From positions 310,001 to 374,000 of the forward strand of contig NZ_JAUYGV010000006.1 in NCBI RefSeq assembly GCF_030690345.1: a stretch of DNA of 64,000 nt, written 5' to 3'. The position numbers were made by a program, and so were the translations under genes. The notes beneath the pieces are model-generated. The model had not been told where the DNA came from and made no database searches. It was given only the letters and a program-made list of their open reading frames with translations. The stretch comes from Rheinheimera sp. Lineage in GTDB: Bacteria; Pseudomonadota; Gammaproteobacteria; Enterobacterales; Alteromonadaceae. Of this stretch, positions 50,713 through 60,549 are shown in pieces (within the stretch, counting starts at the first letter, position 1; each line of letters starts with the position of its first letter).

Positions 50713-52860
50713 ATGTTGCCTTTTTCTGCTATAAGTCTGCGTCTCTCTGCTGTCAGTTTGCTCTGCGCCACGGCATTCTCTGCTGCTACTTACGCCAATA
50801 CTGAAGCCACGACCGGCGCGGCGCTGGAGCACATCGAAGTAAAAGGCCGCGCACAAACCCTGTACCGGGTTAACTCTTCCAGCCTGGCCACCCGCACCGA
50901 TACACCGCTGGATGAAGTGCCGCAAAATATTCAGGTATTGCCCGAAGCCCTGATCCGCGATCAGGCGGCGCGGCAAATTACCGACTTATATCGCAGCATG
51001 AGCGGGGTTAGCGGCTTTAGTTATTCCGGCGTGACCTTTCGTGGCTTTCGCCAGGACGAAATTTTATATGATGGTGTACGCGGCGACCCGTTTAACGGCT
51101 TCGCGGTGCCACAGCTGTTTAACGTAGCGGAAATTCAGGTATTAAAAGGCGCCGCCGGTGCGTTGTACGGCAGTATGGCGCCGGGCGGCTTGATCAACTA
51201 CAGCACAAAAAAACCGACCGCCTTACCGGAGCGGCAGTTAAAGTGGGCACTGGGTAACGACAGTTTTTACAGTGGTTCGCTGGAGCTGAGCGGCCCGTTA
51301 ACCGACGATGCAGCGCAGCGTTATCGTGCTGGTGTTTACAAAGACAGCGAACAGCCGTTCCGGCAAAATACCGACGTGGAAAACCAGATCCTCGATTTTG
51401 GCTATGCTATCGACCTGACGCAGGATACTACGCTGACACTGCAATACACCGACGTAGAGCAAGACTACGGCGGTGCCCGTTTACGCGGGGTGGTGGTGGA
51501 TGACAACGGCAATTTTCTCACCGACCGCAGCTGGAACCATAACGAAAGCAGCGACTTTCAGCTGTTAACTGCCGAAGTGTACCAGGCCCGGTTAGAACAG
51601 CAGGTAAATGCCTACTGGAGTACCGATGTTACCGTGCGCGGTTATCAGAACCAGGAGCTGCAAAACTACCATGAACCGTTTTGCAGTTTTGATACTGATG
51701 ACGATGGTGTGATCGATTACTGCGGCCGGCAGTTTCGTGACCAAAACCGCGAGAATGATTCGGTTAGCCTGACCTGGAATAATATTGTTGAGCTAAGCAC
51801 CGGTGATATTCAGCATACGTTGCTGATGGGGGCCGATTACCTGCAGCAGGATTCCTTTTTCTCCGGCCGCAATGCCCAGCCGGTTGAAAGCGGTGGCGTG
51901 GTGCCGGGGCTTAGTCTGGTTAACCCGCAATACGGTTTAACCAGTGGTGCGGCTTATAACCTTGACGCCGTTACCCCTAACATTACGGATACGCAAACGG
52001 AGCGTAAAGGTGTGTATCTGCAGGATCAGCTGACACTGTCAGATAACTGGAATCTGTTGTTGGGCCTGCGCTGGGACAGCTTTGAAGACACTAATCAGCG
52101 TAATGGCAGCACAGTATCGGGTAACGATACTTCATGGCGGTTGGGTACTACTTACCAGCTAACCGATTATGCCCGCGGTTATCTGGTAGCCGCCACCGGC
52201 TTTGTGCCGCAGTCGGCGTCGTCGCAGGCGCCGGAAGTGGGTGGGCCCTTTGCGGCGGAAACCTCACGTTTATATGAAGCCGGGGTGCGTTTTTCGCTGT
52301 TAAATGACAGCGTGCGGCTAAATACGGCGCTGTATCAGATAACGCGGAAAGATATTTTGCAGGCGGACCCGCGCGGTGATGTCGGCAATGATGGCCGCGA
52401 TGATTTACTGGCATTGGGCGAAGTACGCAGCCGCGGTTTTGAACTGGATGTGTTAGGTGATCTTACCGACAATTGGGTAATGAACCTGAACTACGCCTAT
52501 AACGATACCCGGGTCATGCAGGACAGCAGCGGCATTACCAATGCGTTTAACGGCCGCTTTGCCAATGCTCCGCGGCATCAGCTTGGCCTGTGGAGCCGCT
52601 ATGAATTGCCGGCACTACACTCATCTTTTGCCGCCGGTGTCGACTATGTGGGTGAGCAACAAAGTATTGGTGGCCAGCCGGTAAAAGCCTATACGGTGTT
52701 TGATATCAGCTGGCAAACTGAGTGGCAAAGCTGGCTGGTGCAACTGAACGTGAAAAACCTGTTTGATAAAACCTATGCCAGCAGTGGCTTTATCGACCGC
52801 ACCGGGCATTTTCCGGGCGAGCCGCGCCGGCTGTATCTGACTACCACCTACAGCTTCTGA
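50713..52860 (+). CDS. TonB-dependent siderophore receptor
   Basis: A 715-residue outer-membrane receptor. The start at 50713 lies after the Fur box; the frame upstream runs into the operator and is not coding. Signal peptide to ~29 (TYA). Plug domain with LDEVPQNIQVLPEALI, RGFRQDEILYDGVRGDPF and VLKGAAGALYGSMAPGGLINYSTKKP. The barrel ends TTYSF with the terminal phenylalanine. The FhuE/FpvA-like plug suggests a ferric hydroxamate or similar siderophore. The PepSY gene starts one base after its stop. Confidence 0.95.
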   Translation: MLPFSAISLRLSAVSLLCATAFSAATYANTEATTGAALEHIEVKGRAQTLYRVNSSSLATRTDTPLDEVPQNIQVLPEALIRDQAARQITDLYRSMSGVSGFSYSGVTFRGFRQDEILYDGVRGDPFNGFAVPQLFNVAEIQVLKGAAGALYGSMAPGGLINYSTKKPTALPERQLKWALGNDSFYSGSLELSGPLTDDAAQRYRAGVYKDSEQPFRQNTDVENQILDFGYAIDLTQDTTLTLQYTDVEQDYGGARLRGVVVDDNGNFLTDRSWNHNESSDFQLLTAEVYQARLEQQVNAYWSTDVTVRGYQNQELQNYHEPFCSFDTDDDGVIDYCGRQFRDQNRENDSVSLTWNNIVELSTGDIQHTLLMGADYLQQDSFFSGRNAQPVESGGVVPGLSLVNPQYGLTSGAAYNLDAVTPNITDTQTERKGVYLQDQLTLSDNWNLLLGLRWDSFEDTNQRNGSTVSGNDTSWRLGTTYQLTDYARGYLVAATGFVPQSASSQAPEVGGPFAAETSRLYEAGVRFSLLNDSVRLNTALYQITRKDILQADPRGDVGNDGRDDLLALGEVRSRGFELDVLGDLTDNWVMNLNYAYNDTRVMQDSSGITNAFNGRFANAPRHQLGLWSRYELPALHSSFAAGVDYVGEQQSIGGQPVKAYTVFDISWQTEWQSWLVQLNVKNLFDKTYASSGFIDRTGHFPGEPRRLYLTTTYSF

Positions 52861-52861
52861 T

Positions 52862-54124
52862 ATGACCAACCGGCAATGGTTTGCGCTGCATTCCTGGGCA
52901 GGTTTTGTGCTCGGTTGTTTGCTGTTGTTGGTGTGCGTCAGCGGGGTGCTGGCGACGCTCAGCTATGAAATTCAGTATCTGAGCGATAGCAAATACCGCG
53001 CCCTGACACCACGCAGCGCGGCGGTAAACTGGGCACAGTTAGAGCAAAACCTGGCGGCGGCCTACCCGGACAGCCAGCTGATCAGTGCGCAGGTGCATCA
53101 GCAGCGTTACCTGGCCGGCGAAGCTGCGCTGGCCACGCCTACGGGTTTTCGCTTTGCTTATTTTGATCCGGCCAGCGGTGCCTTAACCGGCAGTGGTGAC
53201 TGGGGCCGGTTATCACGCTTTTTGCGTAATCTGCATATGTATTTATCGATGGGCAGCAGCGGCAAAGTGATTGTGACCTCGCTGAGTTTTTTGCTGTTGA
53301 TCTCAGTCATTTCCAGCTTTTTTGTCTACCGTAACTGGTGGCGGCAATGGTTTCGTCACCCGGGTACATGGCGCTGGGCGGTGCGTAACAGTTGGGCGTC
53401 GTGGCATAAGCTGATTGGCCTGTGGAGCTGGTGGTTTGTGCTGCTGATGACCGTTACCGGGTTGTGGTACTTTGCCGAGCATTGGTTGTTGCGCTCTGAG
53501 TTGGCGTACTATCCGCCGCCACCCACAGCGGCGCTCAGCGCCGCGCCGCCGGCAACGGCTGCTAACAAGCCTTTATCGCTGGCTGGCATTACTGCCATAG
53601 CACAGGCACAGCGGCCGGAGCTGGACATCCGCGCTGTGTTATATAACAGCCATGTTAAAGCGCCGATAGTGTTGAGCGGCCAGGATGACACTGTGCTGGT
53701 GCGCGATCGCGCCAACCGGATCTATCTCGACAGCAGCGGGCAACTGCTGGGCCGGCAATATGCCGCTGAGCTGGGCCTGTTGGCGCGGTTAAGTGATATG
53801 GCCGACCCGCTGCACTTTGGTAACTTTAGCGGCCTGACCGTTAAGCTGATCTATTCATTGTTTGGCAGCGGCCTGTGTATTCTGGTGGCCGGCGGTATGC
53901 GTATGCATTGGCTGCGGACTAAGCATAAACAGCCGCATTTAGCGCGTTGGTTAGGGGTATTTGGTTGGCTGGCACTGGCGTTGGCATTAAGCAGTATTGT
54001 TTGGACAGCGGCAACCTTTTCTAAGCGTGAGCTTAACCGGCTGCCGTTATCACCGCTGCTGGGCAGCGTATTACAGCAGCCGGCGGCTCAGCCGTCCTGC
54101 TCGTCCACCGCTGCGGCTTGCTGA
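52862..54124 (+). CDS. PepSY-associated TM-helix protein
   Basis: A 420-residue inner-membrane protein with four helices (about residues 12-34, 138-160, 185-210, 335-358 and a final one) and PepSY-type periplasmic loops. The opening WFALHSWAGFVLGCLLLLVCVSGVL is characteristic. Such proteins accompany TonB receptors and are thought to reduce ferric siderophores. Co-transcribed with the receptor from the Fur-controlled promoter. The 3' end overlaps the convergent SulP gene by 37 bp. Confidence 0.9.
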   Translation: MTNRQWFALHSWAGFVLGCLLLLVCVSGVLATLSYEIQYLSDSKYRALTPRSAAVNWAQLEQNLAAAYPDSQLISAQVHQQRYLAGEAALATPTGFRFAYFDPASGALTGSGDWGRLSRFLRNLHMYLSMGSSGKVIVTSLSFLLLISVISSFFVYRNWWRQWFRHPGTWRWAVRNSWASWHKLIGLWSWWFVLLMTVTGLWYFAEHWLLRSELAYYPPPPTAALSAAPPATAANKPLSLAGITAIAQAQRPELDIRAVLYNSHVKAPIVLSGQDDTVLVRDRANRIYLDSSGQLLGRQYAAELGLLARLSDMADPLHFGNFSGLTVKLIYSLFGSGLCILVAGGMRMHWLRTKHKQPHLARWLGVFGWLALALALSSIVWTAATFSKRELNRLPLSPLLGSVLQQPAAQPSCSSTAAAC

Positions 54125-55836
54125 TACAGCACCTCAAGCGCTTCGCGTAGCGTCGGGTAAAAGCTCAGTACGCCCGGCAGTGGCTTAACCCCGGCGCGGG
54201 CTAAGGTTTTCAGCGGTTGGAATTGTAGATCGGCGATCAGCAGTTCGGTGTTATTTTTTGCGCATTTGCTGATCAGTTTATTCAGCGCCGCCAGGCCGCC
54301 GGCGTCCAGCAGCGGCACGCCGTCCATATACAACACTATGCCGCGGCTATGGCCGGTTAAGCGGGCGATATCGGCAAAAATGCGCTCGGCAGCGGCAAAA
54401 AACAGCGGTCCGCTGATTTTCAGCACCTGCCAGCCGTCGGGTATCGGCTGCTCTACCTGTTTACGGTTATTGCTGATATCGGTCACCTTGCTCATCTCAG
54501 CAATTTCTTTAACGAATAACAGCGCCGCCAGCAGAATACCGGTGGTAATGGCAATCACCATATCAAACAGCACGGTAAGGCTAAAGCAGGTGATAAACAC
54601 CCAGATATCGCTGCGTGGTGCGGTTTTCAGCAGATGCAGCGCTTTGGGCGCTTCGCTCATATTCCACGCCACCATTAGCAGTAAGGCGGCCAGGGCTGCC
54701 ATCGGCACATAGGACAACAGCTGCGCCAGCAACACCAGACCGAGTAATACCACCAGCGCATGAACGATGGCGGCAACGGGCGATTGCGCGCCGGCTTTAT
54801 AATTCGCCGATGAGCGTGCCAGCGCCGCTGTGGCAGTAATGCCGCCGAAAAACGGCGTAATAATATTACCTAAACCCTGACCGAATAATTCGCTGTTAGC
54901 GCTGTGGCGCCGGCCGGACATGCCATCCAGCACCACCGCACACAATAGCGATTCAATCGCCCCCAGCATCGCCATGGCAAAGGCGGCGGCGAGTAAGTCT
55001 TTTACCAGCTGCCAGCTAAAAGCCAATACCGCGCCATCCGGGCCAGGCCGCAACCAGGGCCAGTCGAAATAGGGTAAATAGGGTGGAATGCCGCTGCCAC
55101 TGCTGCCATCGGGCATGGTGTAACTAAAACGCGAGCCTATGGTGTCCAGCTCAGCACCGAAATTAAGCAACAACAACGCCAGCAGTGTGCCGATAAACAG
55201 CGCCGGTAAATGCGCCGGGATCACCGTTTTAAGTTTCGGCCATAACAACATCACCGCCAGGGTAACAGCGGCAACCAGCAGGGCGGGTAAGGATAACTGC
55301 GGTAAATGCTGCGCCAGCACAACAACTTTCCCGGCATAATGCTCAGGCATATCGGCTATCGCCAGGCCAAAAAAGTCTTTAATTTGCAAGGTAGCAATCA
55401 CCACGGCTATGCCGGCGGTAAAGCCCAGGGTAACGGATTCGGGGATATACTCAATTAAGCGGCCTAATCGAAACATGGCCATCAGTAGCAGCATAAAACC
55501 GGACAATACCGTGGCCATTAGTAAGCCGCTTAGACCGTACTTTAACGCCACCGGGTATAGAATCACCACAAAGGCGGCAGTAGGGCCGCTGATACTGTAG
55601 CGCGCGCCACCGGTGAGTGCGATAACAAAACCGGCAATAATAGCGGTGTATAAGCCGTATTGCGGTGCGACGCCGGAGGCAATCGCCAACGCCATCGCCA
55701 GCGGTATGGCAATAATGCCGACGGTAATACCGGCCAGCAGGTCTTTACTGAGTTTATTCAGATCATAGCCTTCGGCCAGCACTTCGCGCAGCGCATGGCC
55801 CAGGCGTAGGGAAAACAGGTGGGAACGGTCAGACAC
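54088..55836 (-). CDS. SulP-family anion transporter with STAS domain
   Basis: A 582-residue transporter. The membrane part (~25-435) has the SulP start AGITVGIIAIPLAMALAIASGV, SGPTAAFV, and a late segment before the cytoplasmic STAS domain (~455-570). The STAS domain contains LYMDGVPLLDAGGLAALNKL. SulP proteins move sulfate, bicarbonate or other anions; the substrate is not set by the sequence. Encoded alone. Confidence 0.93.
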   Translation of the reverse strand: MSDRSHLFSLRLGHALREVLAEGYDLNKLSKDLLAGITVGIIAIPLAMALAIASGVAPQYGLYTAIIAGFVIALTGGARYSISGPTAAFVVILYPVALKYGLSGLLMATVLSGFMLLLMAMFRLGRLIEYIPESVTLGFTAGIAVVIATLQIKDFFGLAIADMPEHYAGKVVVLAQHLPQLSLPALLVAAVTLAVMLLWPKLKTVIPAHLPALFIGTLLALLLLNFGAELDTIGSRFSYTMPDGSSGSGIPPYLPYFDWPWLRPGPDGAVLAFSWQLVKDLLAAAFAMAMLGAIESLLCAVVLDGMSGRRHSANSELFGQGLGNIITPFFGGITATAALARSSANYKAGAQSPVAAIVHALVVLLGLVLLAQLLSYVPMAALAALLLMVAWNMSEAPKALHLLKTAPRSDIWVFITCFSLTVLFDMVIAITTGILLAALLFVKEIAEMSKVTDISNNRKQVEQPIPDGWQVLKISGPLFFAAAERIFADIARLTGHSRGIVLYMDGVPLLDAGGLAALNKLISKCAKNNTELLIADLQFQPLKTLARAGVKPLPGVLSFYPTLREALEVLYQQAAAVDEQDG

Positions 55837-55965
55837 AACAACTCCGCTACAGCAGAACAGTTGGCGTTAGTTTAGCAAATTGGTGTGCCGGCCGGTATGC
55901 GCTATTAGTCTGACAAATAACTATTTTTTTGCCGCTGTAGTTGGTTGCTACAGCGGCAGAATGGC

Positions 55966-57003
55966 TTACAGGTATTGTTTTAACCAAGCTGCAGTTTCCG
56001 CATCGGCTTCAGCGCGGTTTGGGTATAAGCCATGATCGGCGCCCGGATAGACCACTAATTTATGCGGATGGCCTTTTTCAGCCAGTGCTTTAGCTAAATC
56101 TTGCGATTGGCTTACATCGACCCGCCAATCTTTATCGCCATGCACCAGCAGTATCGGCAGCTGGGGTGGTAATTTGTCCAGCCAGTGCACAACCGATCTT
56201 GCCTGCAATTGTGCAGTTTTGTCTGTAGTGTAATTAGGGATAAACTTGGCCAGGACATTCTCCATTGTTGGGCGTACGGCGAGGGTGGCTTCTAAATCGG
56301 CAACACCTGCAGCAACAATCAGCGCTTTGAGCTGCGGCATATCGCGCGCGGCCAGATAACTCATCATGCCACCGCGACTGGCGCCTTTCATCGCAATCCG
56401 CTCGCTATCAGCATCGGACATACCCTGAATAATGGGTAGCAAATTCTTGATGTCATTGACATCATCACCACCAAACTGATCGAATTGAATTTCACCTGTT
56501 ACCTTGGTTGGAAAGGCTTTAGCACCGCGATACTGGCTGGCTATCACAATATAGCCAAGCTCCGCCAGTGGCATCAAGTTGTGCTGAATAGCGCCATACA
56601 CCAAGGTGCCACCCTTCGCATTGCCACCGCGGTTGTATATCACTACCGGCAATTTTGCATTTGCCGCAGTATTTTTCGGGCGCACCATTACGCCTTCTAC
56701 CAGAATGCCGTCGGATTCATAAGTGAATACCCGGCAATCCAGCGTCTGCTGGCGGCGTTCAACATCGGCTCTGGGCAAGCGTTGGCTAAACATTTCAGCA
56801 TTAAACTTTGGGTTTTTGCTCATCATAGCCAGCCAGCTGTCGTAGCTTGAAAACGGGCCACCATAGCAGCTGAAATTTTCCTTTAACGAGCTGGCGCTGG
56901 AAAACGCCGGTAATAACTCCGGGCCGGTTTTAGCTTTTGCCGGCTCAGCTTGTGCAGTAGCAGCCAGTAGTAAGCCACTGAGTAAAATCAGAAAAGGTTT
57001 CAT
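55966..57003 (-). CDS. Exported alpha/beta hydrolase (prolyl oligopeptidase-like)
   Basis: A 345-residue protein with a signal peptide (cut near AQA, ~19); AAGGAG precedes the Met at 57003. The hydrolase has VVIYNRGGNAKGG (oxyanion loop), nucleophile in KGASRGGMMSY, acid in LVHGDKDWRV and histidine in GADHGLYPN. The arrangement is that of the S9-like/acetyl-xylan esterase peptidases. Substrate unknown. It follows the GH13 gene in the same direction but a terminator lies between. Confidence 0.88.
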   Translation of the reverse strand: MKPFLILLSGLLLAATAQAEPAKAKTGPELLPAFSSASSLKENFSCYGGPFSSYDSWLAMMSKNPKFNAEMFSQRLPRADVERRQQTLDCRVFTYESDGILVEGVMVRPKNTAANAKLPVVIYNRGGNAKGGTLVYGAIQHNLMPLAELGYIVIASQYRGAKAFPTKVTGEIQFDQFGGDDVNDIKNLLPIIQGMSDADSERIAMKGASRGGMMSYLAARDMPQLKALIVAAGVADLEATLAVRPTMENVLAKFIPNYTTDKTAQLQARSVVHWLDKLPPQLPILLVHGDKDWRVDVSQSQDLAKALAEKGHPHKLVVYPGADHGLYPNRAEADAETAAWLKQYL

Positions 57004-57070
57004 GCACACTCCTTGTTAATTTCACAGGTACAATAAGTTAACAAGGATAGCTTGGCAAGCGGTAAAGAAA

Positions 57071-57098
57071 AAACCGCCGCTAAGCCAGCCGGCGGTTT
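57071..57098 (-). terminator. Terminator of GH13 lipoprotein gene
   Basis: A 9-bp stem (AAACCGCCG / CGGCGGTTT) with a 10-base loop, followed on the minus strand by six T. It lies 28 bases after the stop of the GH13 gene at 57126. Confidence 0.88.
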
Positions 57099-57125
57099 CA
57101 GGGAGAACTTTGGTTATACACAAAC

Positions 57126-58859
57126 TCAGGGGGCGCTGTGCAGTAGCAGTAAGCCGAATGGCGCCAGGGTATTGCCGTCCAGATCAAAGGCCCAGCTGGC
57201 GCTTAGACCGTCGCGGTTAATAGCACTGATATCGGCGGCGCTGTCGGTTAAATTCAACACAAACAGCGTTTTACTGCCGTTAAGCTCGCGGCTTATCTGT
57301 ACCACACCGTTATCCAGCTGTTTAACATCATAGCTGCCATCGGTGCTAAGCTCGGGCCGTTGTTTTTTCTGTGCTATTAACAGCTTGTACAGCTGCCAGA
57401 TTGAATCCGGCTGCGCTTGCTGTGCGGTGACGCTGCGATCTTCGGCCTGCAGTTGCCCGCTAAGAAAATCCGGGTACCAGTTCGGGAAGTCAGCGCCAAA
57501 TAATTCCAGCTGTTCTACCCAGCTGTTATCTGCCGCAGTAAAACCTGCCTGTTGGCTGTTATCCCACAGCATAGGCGCACGTTTGTACACATCGTGGCCG
57601 GTACCGCCCTGGGTTAAGCCAATTTCTTCACCGTAGTAAATGTACGGTGTGCCGGGTGAGCTGAATAACATCGCTGCTGCCAGCTTGGCTTTGGCATCGT
57701 GCTGCGCCAGCTGATAAGCAATCCGCTCCTGGTCATGGTTAGTTAAAAACGGCGCGAAAAAGCTTAGCGGTGCGACAGAATCGCTGCGCTGCTGCACATT
57801 CTGCTGCAGCACCGTCGCATCAGCGACCTGCTGTGCGTTTGATTGCCCATTAGTCCGCATGGTACCAAACTGCGCCTCGCCGCTGGCGTCGGGTTTCAGC
57901 AGGCCAAGAATTTTATAGCCGACTTCAAAATCAAAGCCCTGGTCCAGCCCGGAGCCGTCGCCGTAGTAGCGCGCGGCAACCGGAATATCGACCCAGGCTT
58001 CACCCACAAGGTAAGCTTCAGGGTTGATGCTTTTGACAAACTGGTTAAAACTCTGCCAGTAAGCGATAGTTTCGTCTGTGTCAGCTTGTTCAAGCGGCCC
58101 GCCTTCCATAGCAAAGCGCACCGCGTCTAAACGGAAACCCGCCACGCCTTTATCGAGCCAGAATTTAGCCATTTTTTCCATCTCTGCCACCACATCCGGA
58201 TGGCGTAAATTTACATCCGGTTGGCTGGCGCCAAAGGCGGCATAGTAGTAAGCGTTGCGGGTTTCGTTGTAATGCCATACTGCATCAGGCTTGTCGTTAT
58301 CGCTCCAGGCATGACCCCAGCCGCTGCCGGTTTTTGGCATATCATCGCGCCAGATAAAGTAGTCTTTGTACGGTGTTTCGCCGGCTGCCGAGCGTTTAAA
58401 CCAGTCATGTTCGCTGGAAATATGATTGATCACCAAATCCAGAATTACCTTCATGCCTTTGGCGTCGGCGGCTTTGATAAAGGCTTCAAATTCGGCCATA
58501 GTGCCGTAGTCGCTCTCTACCTGATAAAACTCTGTAAAGTCATAACCATGGTAGGACGGCGCTTCAAACATTGGTGTTAACCATAAGGCGTTAACGCCTA
58601 ATTCGGCCAGATACGGTAATTTGGCAGTCATACCGTTAAAATCGCCGTGGCCATCGCCATTGGTATCATAAAAGCTGCGCGGCCAGATTTGGTAAAACAC
58701 TGCATCCTGCCACCAGCTGCTGGCAGCTTCGTTCGCTACCTGAGTAGCGGCAGGGCTGACTTCTGCTGCAGATGAACTGGTTTGTGGCTGGCTGGTTTGT
58801 GGTTGGCAAGCGGCCAGTAACAATGACAGCGCTATGGCGCTTAGGCTAAAGGTTTTCAT
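57126..58859 (-). CDS. Lipoprotein alpha-amylase/alpha-glucosidase (GH13)
   Basis: A 577-residue lipoprotein (lipobox LLLAAC, Cys18) with a short QTS-rich linker. The GH13 catalytic domain starts at WWQDAVFYQIWPRSF (~49-63). Conserved regions are DLVINHISSEHDWF, GFRLDAVRF (nucleophile), VGEAW (acid/base) and FLTNHDQER. A small C-terminal beta domain ends it. The DTNGDGHGD stretch resembles the calcium site of oligo-1,6- and alpha-glucosidases. It should split short malto-oligosaccharides at the cell envelope. It is divergent from the MFS transporter. Confidence 0.93.
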   Translation of the reverse strand: MKTFSLSAIALSLLLAACQPQTSQPQTSSSAAEVSPAATQVANEAASSWWQDAVFYQIWPRSFYDTNGDGHGDFNGMTAKLPYLAELGVNALWLTPMFEAPSYHGYDFTEFYQVESDYGTMAEFEAFIKAADAKGMKVILDLVINHISSEHDWFKRSAAGETPYKDYFIWRDDMPKTGSGWGHAWSDNDKPDAVWHYNETRNAYYYAAFGASQPDVNLRHPDVVAEMEKMAKFWLDKGVAGFRLDAVRFAMEGGPLEQADTDETIAYWQSFNQFVKSINPEAYLVGEAWVDIPVAARYYGDGSGLDQGFDFEVGYKILGLLKPDASGEAQFGTMRTNGQSNAQQVADATVLQQNVQQRSDSVAPLSFFAPFLTNHDQERIAYQLAQHDAKAKLAAAMLFSSPGTPYIYYGEEIGLTQGGTGHDVYKRAPMLWDNSQQAGFTAADNSWVEQLELFGADFPNWYPDFLSGQLQAEDRSVTAQQAQPDSIWQLYKLLIAQKKQRPELSTDGSYDVKQLDNGVVQISRELNGSKTLFVLNLTDSAADISAINRDGLSASWAFDLDGNTLAPFGLLLLHSAP

Positions 58860-58977
58860 GTCGTCCCCGTGCTAATTATTGCGTGCACCATATTAACGCG
58901 CGGATGCACTGCTATGCTGATTAAGCCTTGGTATTAACGCCAAAACAGTGCGACAACAAGATGAATACGTATGCACA

Positions 58978-58991
58978 ATTTTGCGCAAAAT
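58978..58991. promoter_or_regulatory. Candidate LacI-family operator ATTTTGCGCAAAAT
   Basis: A 14-bp perfect palindrome with the central CG usual in LacI-family operators, in the divergent spacer between the GH13 gene and the sugar transporter. A smaller palindrome (ATACGTAT, about 58965-58972) lies beside it. The LacI regulator at 47123-48154 is the only such gene in the window but is 11 kb away. Confidence 0.45.
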
Positions 58992-59061
58992 GGCCGCTAT
59001 CGTGTAGCTTAGACCGATCTGTGCGCTTACACAGAATAATAAAACCATCCGGGGAGCGGAT

Positions 59062-60528
59062 ATGAAACAACCTAAGTTATCCTTCTGGCAGATCTGGAAC
59101 CTCAGCTTCGGCTTTTTAGGCGTGCAGATAGGCTTTGCACTGCAAAACGGCAACGTTAGCCGGATTCTGTCAGATTTGGGCGCCGATTTATCGTCGCTGT
59201 CGTTATTCTGGCTGGCGGCCCCCATTATGGGCCTGCTGGTGCAGCCTATTGTTGGCGCGGCATCCGATCGTACCTGGAATAAACTCGGCCGCCGGCTGCC
59301 CTATATGCTTGGTGGCGCAGTCGTGGCGGCTGCGGCAATGATGCTGTTGCCCAATGCGTCGATGGTAGTGGCCTTTATTCCACCAATGTTATTTGGTCTG
59401 GTGATTTTCGCTATTAAAGACGCTGCCTTTAACGTTACTTTTCAGCCGTTTCGCTCTTTAGTATCAGACATGGTGCCGCCGGAGCAGCGTAATATTGGCT
59501 ACTCGGTACAGACCTTACTGATCAATATCGGTGCGGTATTCGGTTCTATATTGCCGTTTGTGTTAACCAATGTGGTCGGGCTGGAAAACGCCTCTAAAGC
59601 CGGTGAAGTGGCGCCGTCCGTGATCTGGGCATTTTATATCGGCGCTACTGTGCTGCTGGGCTCTGTGCTGTGGACAGTGTTTCGCACCAAAGAATATGCG
59701 CCGGCACAATATTACGCTTATAAAGGCCTGGATGCCGAAGCGCAAACTCTGGCTGAGCAGGTGCGTAAGTCGCGCTCGTTGGGCGAGAAACTCAGCGACT
59801 TCTGGCAAACCATGCTAAGCATGCCACGCATTATGAAACAGCTGGCGCTGGTGCAGTTTTTCTCCTGGTTTGCGCTGTTTATTATGTGGACCTATTTCCC
59901 CGCGGCCATTGCACAAAATACCTGGGGTGTCGGCGTAGAGTGGTACGACGGCAGCTATATTGCGCAAATGGGCGGCGTACCGGCACATATTGCGGCCGCC
60001 AAAGGCGCGGCCGGTGATTGGGTAGGTATTTTATACGCCGGTTACTCGCTGTTTGCCGTGCTGTTCTCGTTAGTGATGGCCAAACTGGCTAACCTGTTTG
60101 GCCGCAAGTTGGTGTATTCGTTCTCGTTGTTAGCCGGCGGTTTGGGCTATATCAGCTTTGTACTGTTTACCGACCCAAGCATGACGCACGTAAACCTGCT
60201 GATCACTGAAGTAGAAATACCCAAAGGTGCACTGGGGCTAATGCTGCCGATGATCGGTGTCGGTATTGCCTGGGCTGCTATATTGGCCATGCCGTATGCG
60301 ATATTGGCTGGCGCCTTACCGCCGGAGAAAACCGGTGTGTATATGGGCATTTTTAACTTTACTATTGCCGCACCGCAGATTGTGTCCGGGTTAATTGCCG
60401 GCTGGATCTTAGGCTCGGTATTTCAGAACCAGGCGGTGTATATCGTGATGCTGGCCGGTGCGGCTATGGTACTGGGTGCGTTGTCGGTATGGCTGGTAAA
60501 AGAGCAGGACGTAACAGTTACTGAGTAA
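59062..60528 (+). CDS. SLC45/GPH-like MFS sugar transporter
   Basis: A 488-residue, 12-helix transporter. GGGGAGCGG precedes the ATG. The start NLSFGFLGVQIGFALQNGNVSRI and the motif VGAASDRTWNKLGRRLPYMLGG after helix two are typical of the sucrose/maltose-like SLC45 group. Relatives in Alteromonadales and Xanthomonadales import maltose or sucrose with protons. Divergent from the GH13 lipoprotein, it probably takes up the sugars that enzyme releases. Confidence 0.9.
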   Translation: MKQPKLSFWQIWNLSFGFLGVQIGFALQNGNVSRILSDLGADLSSLSLFWLAAPIMGLLVQPIVGAASDRTWNKLGRRLPYMLGGAVVAAAAMMLLPNASMVVAFIPPMLFGLVIFAIKDAAFNVTFQPFRSLVSDMVPPEQRNIGYSVQTLLINIGAVFGSILPFVLTNVVGLENASKAGEVAPSVIWAFYIGATVLLGSVLWTVFRTKEYAPAQYYAYKGLDAEAQTLAEQVRKSRSLGEKLSDFWQTMLSMPRIMKQLALVQFFSWFALFIMWTYFPAAIAQNTWGVGVEWYDGSYIAQMGGVPAHIAAAKGAAGDWVGILYAGYSLFAVLFSLVMAKLANLFGRKLVYSFSLLAGGLGYISFVLFTDPSMTHVNLLITEVEIPKGALGLMLPMIGVGIAWAAILAMPYAILAGALPPEKTGVYMGIFNFTIAAPQIVSGLIAGWILGSVFQNQAVYIVMLAGAAMVLGALSVWLVKEQDVTVTE

Positions 60529-60549
60529 AGCGGCTGGCTAACTTAAGTA

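Noticed and set aside
50553-50771. Minus-strand 72-residue frame across the Fur box
   Set aside because: It covers the MORN-gene terminator, the Fur box and the receptor's signal sequence in antisense; it is a shadow frame.
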